Source: Dermacentor variabilis (taxonomy: Eukaryota > Arthropoda > Arachnida > Ixodida > Ixodidae). From it: a stretch of DNA of 64,000 bases. Made by a program: the position numbers and the translations under genes. The notes beneath the pieces were generated by a model. The model saw only the letters and a list, made by a program, of their open reading frames with translations, did no database searches and was not told where the DNA came from. Location of the stretch: NCBI RefSeq assembly GCF_050947875.1, contig NC_134576.1, forward strand, positions 56,362,255-56,426,254, read 5' to 3'. This document shows, piece after piece, positions 54,987-64,000 of this stretch. Each line of letters begins with the position of its first letter. Within the stretch, counting starts at the first letter, position 1.

Positions 54987-57059
54987 TGGGCAGAGTGGCC
55001 GTCCACTGCGCCGCAGCTTCATCTAGGGAGATTGAATTTTCTCTGCCTATAAGCTCATATACCTACAGAATGTGTCTAAGAGACGCGTGAGCCCTGCCGC
55101 ATAGCTTGTAGTTATCATCTGAATAGCTGTCTGGATATATCTTCCTGAGAAAAATGCGGATTGGGAAGGCCTTTCGCAGCGAATTTCTAGCGTGTATACT
55201 GCGAAACTGCTACAACTCAGCTTCTAGCAATTAGGCGAGCTTTAAATACTGGATGACGGTTTCTGCGCTTATAAATATGCCTCCTAGAGTCACTCACTAA
55301 ATACAATTGCTAATAATCTGTTCATTTATCATATTACCGATTACTCCACAAATTCTGATGTGTTCCAGTCTAATGTCTGGTCAGCAAAAATTATTTTTTA
55401 ACCACGCACAAGCACCACGTATGTATCTGTTGGTTATTATTTGTGGCAGTATGAGAAGCATGTATACTGAGCACACCAGTATTCTGTAAGTGTATTGTTG
55501 ACTTCATATGAGGATGATGGTTATTTGAGAACTGATGAAAATGGACTGGCACAAGAGCTATTATATGAAAGGAAAAAGCATGCTTCGCCTTCCCAAGACA
55601 AGCCTTCAAAGAATTGGAAGGCAACGAACATACCACTTCAGATCACCAGCTTAGTTTGGACATCTTTCTTGTTTTATTTCTTCCTTGCAAAAGAAGCAAG
55701 CTCGCTCATGGGGGTCACAAAATGAAACGCGAGGATAAACATTGATGTCAATCTCCGCATAAGTAAATGTGCAACCTTTGCATACGTCACAAGTTGATTC
55801 CCTGCCATTACGGTGTGTGGCTATGCTTATTGAGAGGTGCATAATGACGAGTATATAGGATCCCGGAGATAAACAAAAATCGGCTTCAAATAACAGCATC
55901 ATTTGGATTAAACTATTTAAGTCTATGGGGAAGCAATTCTGCGGAAGCCCGCGAGGTGGAGGAAAGTACTCGAAAGGGCATAAACTGGCATCCAGCCGAG
56001 TTCCAGCAGGAAGCTGCAATGGAAATCCGTACTGGTCTCTCAGAAAGGAAGCCGTATGGTTTTTTTTACCAGCTTCGTGCTGCAATCCCTGTGGATGCCA
56101 ATTTCCCCCTTTCATACTTCTGTGTATAGTAATTTTCTATCTTTCAAGCATTTAAACAAATAAAAATTCGGCAGCATGCTTCACTCCTGTAACAAGTGAA
56201 GGCGAAAGCCTGCTACACACTGGTAATGTATTAGGTTATACGATTGGAGGGGCCGGACTTCTTGCAATACATAAGGAGCCGCAGTTTGAATACCTGTGTG
56301 GCAGGCCTTTGCCTGCGAGCTTCAGCCTCCTCTCCACGTTGCCGGCTCGCTTCGCCGCGTTGTTTCTAGTTCGGCTCATTTGTATCGTTTTCGACGCTTA
56401 GCTGTGACTTAGCGCGCTCGTATAGATAGCATGGTCACACTCGCGCCAATGACGTTTCTCTTCAACTTTGCGTTGCATGCTCTCAGCAGGGGAAAGCAGC
56501 ACTGGCGGACGAATACATTGCTACTGCCGTTTGGCACGTCGCGCCTCGTTTCTCGCTTGGCGAGCATCCTCGGCTGTAGCGTACGTTCGAGGATGGTATG
56601 CTGTGATTTTCTGATGGTTCGGACGCTTGTTTTGAGCTTGTTGTTTACTGAAATGTATGCTGTTCTGCATGTTGTGTGGGTGGGTTCAGTGAATGAATGC
56701 AATGTTCGCTTCACTTTTCTGAGTGCCTGTAGCCTCAGCCTTAAGGGGGTGTGAGCAAATGCATATTTGGCTACTTACGGGGGTATGAGCCATTACTGCT
56801 GATACTTTTAATATCACTCAACTAGGCGCCACGTTTTTTGGGTATGTGCGATTACAACGATCCACTTAAGCTCTTCGCCCAAATAAATGTCTGTGTCACT
56901 ACAAAAGACAAAATTTTAGCACAGTTAAGCCTATGCAGCTGTCTGCCGATACTTCTGTACAAGATATCAGAGGTGAGTCGCGTGATCTGTGAGGGACTGG
57001 TGACAGTCCGAGTTTTACTCCTAAGCATTTCACGTAAGCAGCACTGTTACGCAAAATAT
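54987..57059. other. Intergenic, no gene recognised
   Basis: A 154-codon minus-strand frame (55651-56115) and a 107-codon plus frame (56431-56754) lack motifs and supporting signals. AATAAA occurs at about 56159. Confidence 0.45.
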
Positions 57060-58500
57060 ACATTCTACACTGATGACGTCACCATCTCGATCATGTCGTG
57101 AAAGCGCGATGAAATATATACAGGACATGGGTTATCACCCCACGATGATTGCACACTAAGAACATTTAGGAACCCACGTCCGAGGAACTCAAGTGTCTGT
57201 TCTCCCAGTTGACGCTTCATCGCGTTGCTCACGACGCCATGATTTGCAAGGCGCGAGAGTAGTACACTGAGACGCTCCATGTGCTCGTCAGTGGAGGAGC
57301 TTGCAGCGAGGAGGCCGTCCACGCAAGCAAACATGAAAGGGAGCCCTCGAGTGACCGAGCCCATAGCCTTTGAAAACACTGGTCGCATTTGCGAAGGCAA
57401 AAAGGCATCCACACAAATTTGGAAAAGTCCTAACAGTATGGTAAAGGCAGTCTTTAGTATATCGTCTGTCGCGACGGGTAGCTGATGGTATACCATCAGC
57501 TACCCACCGTGTGCAGGTAGAAAATCTTGCGCTGTTTACCGCCTGAAGGTGGGAAGTTGGTGGCTGTTCAAGATCATTGTGCTGCGCTGGAACGATACTG
57601 ACTTCAGACCAGGAACTGCTGACCTGTGGCGCGATTGCGTACATAGAACTGGTGGCTTGCACCTTGAGGCTTGACCACTGGTTGCCTCTGGAGGTCGGCC
57701 GTGAACCCTGCAGTGAACAGGGGCACCGACAGTGGGGCGCGTCCCCTCCGAAACGACTATGGTAGCAGCACGGGACGCAGGTGTACGACGTGAAATGCCG
57801 TTGCGCGCTCGACGACTGTGAGAAAGCGAAGACCATTGATGTTTTGCGACATGGACCGTGCCCTCAAGGTTATCGCAGAGGCTGTGAAACGCCAACAGAG
57901 TGGCGGAGGAGCTCGACGATTATTGGCTGTTAAAAGGAATTGTGTCTTGAACGGAGGTGAGAGCCGAGATTGATGATGCAATGACTTCCATCACGTTGTC
58001 GGCCAAATAAACAAGGTCGGGCAGGCTGACGTTCCTCGCAGGGGCAACGAGCATCTGTACGTTCTTTGACAGGCGCCACAGGAATAACTCGAGGAGAAGT
58101 GCATCATCTATGTTAGCCGCATTCGGCTGCAGCGACGAACGCAAGTGCCTAAAAAAGTTGCGAAGGCCGACAATCTCCGATGGGGAACAATTGTTGTAGA
58201 TGACTACGTGACGACAACGTCGCGTGCTGCAGCAGTGCTGTTTGAGACCTTCATATGACGCAGCGGAAAGCGGCGCAGAAAGAGAGTTGGGGACAGCGCG
58301 AAGATGACCATGCGGTTCTAGCACAACTGGGTGCGAGTGCCGCGCGGAAAAGTGGCATTCCGCTTGGGAGAACCATGTTGCCAGACTCTGGCCCCAAAAC
58401 GCCTGCAGTCGAACGGTGATAGAGGCAACTTCCATGAGATCGATGGTTCCTTGACTTTCATCAAGGCTGTGCTTGCTACTCGGCCAACATTGCTCCTCAA
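57060..58500 (-). pseudogene. Decayed Ty3/gypsy gag-protease-RT relic
   Basis: From 58500 down the minus strand: gag (FWGQSLATWFSQAECHFSAR, LLLELFLWRLSKNVQMLVA, LADNVMEVIASSISALTS), a zinc-like segment (YHSRFGGDAPHCRCPC), a protease remnant (SEVSIVPAQHNDLEQ, HLQAVN), then a direct jump into RT (YHQLPVATDDILKTAFTILL, SVTRGLPFMFACVDGLLAAS, LEFLGR). About half of RT between protease and the palm is missing. The YVDD box reads CVDG, losing a catalytic Asp. RNase H and integrase are absent. It is a different lineage from the young element at 35803. Confidence 0.8.
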
Positions 58501-59339
58501 CAACGTAAAGGAAACCTTCTGGTCACCAAACTGTGGGGCCTTCGACTGACCATATAGAAGAGACGTCGGGCATGAAGGAAAGCTAGATTTTTTATCACTG
58601 CGTCAGCAGGTCCCCGGAGCGTTCGCGAAATTCAGCACGAGCGCATGCAACGTGAGCCTGAGCATCTGTGCTGCTGAGCTCAGGGCGCTCGCTGTCCTCA
58701 CCAAGGTGCAGCCGCTAGAAACGCTTTCTCAGTTTGCAAGCGGGCATTTTTGCCCCACACATTTGCTTAAATGGACGCTAAAGGCACATATAAATGCATC
58801 GTCCATTGTTGTAGTGCCATTCCGGGAACCTAGCAACGCTAGTTTCATACCAAGAAAATACTTTACGAGAGAACTGCGTCGGAAAGGTCAGCATACTTTT
58901 ATCGCACTTCAGATCGCTCGCTCCCAAGCAGGGAGTGGGGACGTTGCATGCGCCATCACCGCACTTTTCTGCTCTTGTTGAGTAAAACTGTGCCCGTCAG
59001 ATGGCGCCCACGGTGTTCTGTGCAAAACACAAACGTGCGGTCATAGAGAAACCGAGCCGAGACAGAGCGTTCGATCCACCTCGGCAGCTACGCTTGGTGA
59101 AGTGGCGTGGACTGCGCGAGAAACCGGCGACATGACATGGACGTGACATTCTCTGCTAATGGCAGTCTTTGTGAGTTTCGTGGGCCAGCAAAATCTGCAC
59201 AGCACTTCACTATAACGGAACTACTGAAACGCGATAGTGCGGGTGGCGCAGAGTGGAGTAAACGAAACCTTTCTACCATTCGCATCGTTGTCAAGGTAAA
59301 GATCATGGGTTCTTTTACAGCGTAAACTATTATGTGTTC
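58501..59339. other. Intergenic, nothing recognised
   Basis: No motif seen. Confidence 0.5.
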
Positions 59340-59512
59340 ATTCCGTCAGCTGTTTCGGGTGGCGTGGGTTCCGCCACCGTCTCCGCCAGCGCCTCCGTTA
59401 CAGGTGTCCGTAGCAGCTTTCCCTGGGTATGAGAAAAAGGAGACCCAGTTCCTGTCGACGCCGAACCCAGGCCCGCTGCGTGGGAGTCCAACACTCCACC
59501 CCTAAGCCACGC
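59340..59512 (-). mobile_element. tRNA-derived SINE, second family
   Basis: On the minus strand the head has A box TGGCTTAGGGGTGG (59496-59509) and B box GGTTCGGCGTC (59457-59467), with GAGTGTTGGACTCCC between them. The B box deviates at two positions. The 3' boundary is not defined. Confidence 0.5.
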
Positions 59513-59869
59513 CAGCCGTTTCTTTATTGCACAAGATTTTGCCTAGTATCATTCGAAAATTGTTACATTACATTTGGACACTCATGAGAAACAAACACAT
59601 TTTAGGCAGAATTTTAAAATATGCAAACGCCACTCAGCTGGGCAGAACTAAGGTAATGTTGTTTGCCGTCGCTTGGAACTACTCAAGTATTTTTCTTCCA
59701 TTCCGCCTAATTAGACAATTAGTCTTAATTAAACAATGATATCCTCAAATATTGTGATTAGATATGAAAAGCTTCAACTAGGAGATTGTAGATCGACGTG
59801 AAAAACTCCCGATACAGCTTTCTCCTGTTGAATACGTGCTAGACAAAAATGTTTTTCCGAGCTTGAAAG

Positions 59870-60163
59870 AAAAACGGCCGTGGCTTAGCTTGGTTAAGCC
59901 TGGTGATTGCGAAGCAATAGTGACCGTAGCGCCCCTGGTGAGAGGAGCGGGAGTTAGGCCGCCGTTGGTGGCTACCGCCTCGCCTCGCGACGGCGTGAGA
60001 TGGGGCCCCGTTTTTACACAGCTGGTGTGACGTCACTCTAGGTCACGTGGTGTGACGTCACGCAGCGAGGTCACGCTAAAGGTCAATGGTGCCTACCACC
60101 GCCTCGCCACGGAACGGGCTGAAGTGCGACCTAAAGTAGTATTGCTTCGCAATAAAAAAAAAA
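59870..60163 (+). mobile_element. SINE-like repeat with poly(A) tail
   Basis: Begins GGCCGTGGCTTAGCTTGGTT, with an A-box match at 59881-59893, and ends with CAATAAAAAAAAAA. GATTGCGAAGCAAT near the start is echoed inverted by ATTGCTTCGCAAT at the end. TGTGACGTCAC occurs twice in the middle (60027 and 60052). A B box was not clear. Confidence 0.5.
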
Positions 60164-60719
60164 CCACCAGGGGGCCGTGGAGTACAAACGTGTCTCACAT
60201 AGGCTCCCGCTTCTCGTGCTTCTCACCCCGGAACCAAGCCAGTGACGAACCCAAGTTTTGCACCGGTGCAACCGGCAAGACAAAAGAAATTGGCGAATAC
60301 TAGCCACTTTTGGGTGAGTGCACCTTACGTCAAGATATCAAATGTTATTCCCGACGACCACCCGCACACCCAGTTAAGCCTAACGCCAAAACTAGCTCCC
60401 GCAATCTCATCGGCAGAAAAACCCTCGCGCCGCGCGCTGCGTGAGCACGAGCACACTAGCGCTCGCCCACGCCGTGGTGAAGAGACCCTTCGATGAGCCG
60501 AGAGGCAGCTGCTGCTGCAAGCGGAATGTCAAAGAACCAGAAATAAGATGAAGTAAATGAAATGCAAACAGACATGTGGAACAAAACACCAGGGAAGATA
60601 CCGGAACTATGACGTAGAAAGCGGCCTAACAATCGAAGTGGAAAGCACCTGTATCACAAGAAACAAGAAAGTCAGGAAGGCCACCTCGAATTCAAAGACG
60701 CCCGCCGAAAAACCAACCG

Positions 60720-61274
60720 ATGAGCGAACGTCTAATCCAGCACCGCCACAGCAACAACGCAGACCCACGATGCCGCCCCTGCGACTTGACGACATTAAGA
60801 TCGTCTGCCGCCCGCAAGCAGGTCTCGACCTCGCAAAATGAGAGGTCGAGAGGCCGTCGCAGTCATGCACGCCATGGTAGAGCGAGTGGACTATCGCAGC
60901 ACGCCTTCAATGACAAAGTACGCGTACAAGTACAGAGAATCGGAAATTTAATCATCGCAAGCACGACCGGCAAGGAAAACGCCAGGATGTTGGTCAGAAT
61001 CAACAAAATACAGCTCGCAGGCAATTACCACAACGTCAAAGGCAACATACGAACCCCGCACGAGGTCTGCCGCGGCGTCATCAATGGTCTCATACCAGGA
61101 ACAAGCACCGCAGAACTCATGGCAGGAGTCCGAACATTGGCACGATACACCATTCTTCACGCCCGAACGATGGGCAAATCAACCAGGGCAGTTGTATTTT
61201 TCGAAGGACTGCACTTTCCCTACTACATCATCGTCCAGAGCATTGTAAGGCCTTGTAAGGTATTTTACAAATAA
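60720..61274 (+). pseudogene. LINE ORF1 fragment
   Basis: A 184-codon frame with VRVQVQRIGNLIIASTTGKE, then LAGNYHNVKGNIRTPHEVCR, GVINGLIPGTSTAELMAGVR and ILHARTMGKSTRAVVFFEGL, an RRM-like region known from tick LINE ORF1 proteins. It ends in an (ATAA)n microsatellite at 61268-61294 just where the CCHC knuckles should start, so the C-terminus is deleted. Confidence 0.7.
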
Positions 61275-61328
61275 ATAAATAAATAAATAAATAGACTTCC
61301 CCTGCAGACCATATCGTAAGTCAGTGCA

Positions 61329-61938
61329 GTGGCGACCGCTAACCACAAGGCAAAGAACCAGCATTCCACTATACGCTTATGTCAGTGGAACTTTCGATCA
61401 TACCCTCTTCAACATGGAAACCTACAAGAATTTGTCAAGCTGAATCAACCCGACATCACAGCACTAGAGGAAACCAACACGCAGTACGTCCAACTGCAAA
61501 GATGCGCAACATATGCACAAACCCGACGCACTGCTATACTGGTGAAGGAAACTCTCAAAGTCCAAAAACACGATGTAGAGAATACCCAGACAGAACACGC
61601 CTTAATTGAGGTTTTTTCCGAAAGGAAAGACGCAGAAAAGGATATCCGTGGCCAGCGTGTACAGCTCGCCTCGCGATCAGCTACCGGACGTTGATCACAT
61701 TGTACGAGAAATCAGAAACTCCGCGAATGGACACCAACTCGTCATAGTGGGGGACTTCAACGCCTCGCACACGGACTGGGGCCATCATGCCACGACAAGG
61801 AAGGGTACTAGAGTGCACGATGCCGCCCAGCAACACAGACTCACCCTCTGGAAGGATCCTCTGCCGACCACGAGAATTGGAAACAGCGTCTCCGGGGACA
61901 CAAACCCCGATCTTATCTTTACTAAGGGCGTCCCCTGA
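61329..61938 (+). pseudogene. LINE AP-endonuclease domain
   Basis: Apurinic-endonuclease signatures: RLCQWNFRSYPLQHGNLQEF, PDITALEETN (catalytic Glu), then after a frameshift near 61610 VASVYSSPRDQL, HQLVIVGDFNASHTDWG (catalytic GDFNA) and TNPDLIF. The final SDYHILQLDV is at 61970-62000. This enzyme nicks target DNA for target-primed reverse transcription. Confidence 0.82.
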
Positions 61939-62863
61939 GAAGAGTGGAGTCGACTCCAGGAAACCTTAGGTAGTGATTACCATATCCTCCAATTAGATGT
62001 TGCACGCACCCGTAGACAGACCAATACCGGAATTGCACGGCTAACCGCATGGAAATCCTTTGGAGACAAGCTAGATTCCGGAGCAAGCACAACCGTCATT
62101 GACGAGTGACTCAAAAATGTATTAGGCACAACAGAACGTCACACCAAGATTATACAACTCGATGCTGATACACCCGCGTTCGAAGCCCACCTCCTCCATC
62201 TCTGAGAGGCCAGAAGTGGCCTCCTGAAGAGATGGAAGCGAGAAAGGCTTAGCAGAAAGCTAAAGACATGCATCGCTGTCCTTACCAAGCAGGCTCATGT
62301 CTATGCGGACCACCTCGTCAGGCAGAACTGACACACTCTCTGTGACAAGCTACAGGGGACTCTGAGCACGAAAAGGACCTGGCACCTCCTACGCGCACTC
62401 ATGGCCACTGAACCCACCAAAACGAAGCAGAAGCAACATCTACGCAGTCTTATCCACAAGCACGCCGGATCAGGAGAACACCTCCTGCGAGGAATAGAAA
62501 AGAAACTATGCGGAGACGCAGCCTCTCCTGCGTGAACTCGCAGCAAAGAATACTTTGTAAAACCGAATCCAGCACTCGACCGACCCTTTACCCAGGCCGA
62601 AATCCACGTCGCCCTATCCAAGCTGACTAGAAATACGAGCCCATGGTAAAGACCGGATCGTTAATAAACACCTACGCAACCTACCGCAGCAAGCCACAGA
62701 GGCTCTCCTGCGCTACTACAACGAGTGCTGGGAGAAAGGAGAACTGCCCACTGGTATGGAAGCACTCGAACATCACCATGATCCCAAGCCCAACAAACCT
62801 CTCAGCTTGGAGAACGTACGCCCGATCTCCCTTACCTTGTGCGCGGGATAGGTTTTCGAGCAT

Positions 62864-64000
62864 ATGGTGCACGACCGCATTACCCAGTACCTGGAAGACA
62901 ACGGCCACTTACGAGACACCATGTTCGGCTTCAGGCAGCACTTCTCAATGCAGGACGTACTCTTTCAACTAAAAGAAGGCCTCCTAGATCACCTAAACAA
63001 TCAAAGCAAACACTCCATAGTGGCAGTAGACATCAACGGTGCCTTTGATAGCTTTAGCCACGACGCGATCCTCAACAATGGCGAAGGGACCGGCTGTGGC
63101 ACTAGGACCTACGCATGCGTCAGAAACCTTCTGATGGACCGCACCGTAATAGTCGGGATCTGCAACATCCGCAGTGAAAGCTTCCAAACAGAGGCACCCC
63201 GGAAGGGTCGGTAATTTCGCCGCTACTCTTTAACGTAGCTATGATCAAGGTACCCACACTCCTCAGGGCCATACCAGATCTGCTTGGCACGATATATGCT
63301 GATGACATCACGCTCTGGACCAGAGCTACGAACGCTGGAAGGCAAGAAAGTAGCTTACAAGAAGCCGTAGACACCATCGAAAGCTATCTGCGATACTGCG
63401 GCCTCCGCTGCGCCCCAGAGAAGTCTGAGCACCTCGCCCTGAAAGCAAAAACGAGAGGCCGGGTGCCCAACTACGAAGAGCCCGATCCCAGCATCACTCT
63501 CAACGGGACAACAATCCCGAAAGTCGACACCATGCGAATACTTGGACTCCACATCCACAAGGACGTATCGGGATCTGCCAGCCTACCGAGACTAGAACGC
63601 ACCCTTTCCCAACTCACACACCTGGTCAAGGGGATCTCAAGCCAGAGAAGCGGGCTCAAGGAGCAAGACACGCTAAGGATAATACAAGCACTACTTACCA
63701 GCCGTATCACATACGGGACGCCGTACTTTGCTTTGAAGAACGCTGAAATAGAAGAAGTAAACATCATGGTAAGGAACGCAATCAAAGTCGCCCTGGTACT
63801 TCCCGCCATGGCCTCCACTTCACGTCTCCTTAAGGTAGGCGTCCACAGCACATGGTAAGAGCTCGTCTAAGCGCACAAGAACAGCCAACTGGAAAGACTC
63901 AAGCTCACGCACACATGGAGATCAATACTCCGACACTTGAACTATAGCGAGACGTACGTCGCAGACACGGACAAGAAAGAGCGAATCTCCCTAGACGTTC
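62864..64000 (+). pseudogene. LINE reverse transcriptase
   Basis: HDRITQYLEDNGHLRDTMFG, then FRQHFSMQDVLFQLKEG, IVAVDINGAFDSFSHDAIL (motif A), a break near 63214 before GSVISPLLFNVA, and the catalytic GTIYADDITLW at 63289-63321. CAPEKSEHLALK and LGLHIHKD follow, and the thumb/connection continues past a stop at 63858. Catalytic Asp residues are retained. Confidence 0.85.

Larger units (their letters stand above)
60480..64000 (+). mobile_element. LINE with ORF1, endonuclease and RT, running off the window
   Basis: All of one strand: ORF1 (60720-61274), endonuclease (61329-61938), linker with several stops (61940-62860) and RT (62864-63858, continuing to the end). Relative to the other LINEs here it keeps the 5' half. 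RNase H and the 3' end, if present, lie beyond 64000. Confidence 0.85.

Noticed and set aside
55651..56115. A 154-codon minus-strand open frame, possible gene.
   Set aside because: No domain, no splice or poly(A) support, and composition like the AT-rich surroundings.

Overview
The window is eukaryotic and reads as nuclear DNA of an animal, most likely a hard tick (Ixodidae). The order-level call rests on my recognition of repeat families: RTE-type LINEs ending in a (CAT)n tail, tRNA-derived SINE heads, Penelope-like GIY-YIG remnants, Ty3/gypsy elements with a characteristic gag-protease, and an LRR gene with a single coding exon. Coding stretches end at consensus GT donors and start after pyrimidine-rich AG acceptors, no operon-like clusters exist, and most of the 64 kb is transposon debris.

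Layout. (1) 1-12375 is a very large inverted repeat: arms 1-4716 and 7660-12375 are nearly identical around a 2.94 kb spacer (4717-7659) that holds a 5'-truncated RTE LINE. The arms carry a LINE RT/RNase H relic, a Penelope-like GIY-YIG relic and a LINE 3' tail. (2) 12376-14390 continues a LINE out of the right arm, split by a foldback element with an 11-bp flanking direct repeat. (3) 16719-17999 is a probable internal exon of a Gln/His/Ser-rich host protein containing three DNA hairpins. (4) 18960-19985 is a GC-rich dispersed-repeat-like block with a tandem 88-bp duplication and a 57-codon ORF. (5) 21080-29862 holds a decayed gypsy integrase, an antisense LINE 3' half and a longer sense LINE. 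(6) 33343-35680 is the best host gene, a 686-residue leucine-rich-repeat protein with splice acceptor, start codon and poly(A) signal. (7) 35803-39996 is a very young gypsy insertion: LTRs with no differences seen, GCAT target duplication, intact gag-protease, no reverse transcriptase. (8) 41890-45712 is a LINE with an internal deletion joining ORF1 to the RT. (9) 48705-49880 is an RTE LINE abutting a SINE. (10) 49924-54978 is an inverted-repeat DNA transposon with a THAP domain encoded across a short intron, which I read as P-element-like. (11) 57060-64000 holds a decayed gypsy, two SINE-like units and a LINE running off the end.

Only the LRR gene and the 427-codon exon look like host coding sequence. 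The rest is mobile DNA at different ages, from elements with many stops and frameshifts to the gypsy with identical LTRs. The features most worth following are the giant inverted repeat, the THAP transposon with its mosaic of nested inverted segments, the pol-deficient but recently mobilised gypsy, and the hairpin-bearing exon.
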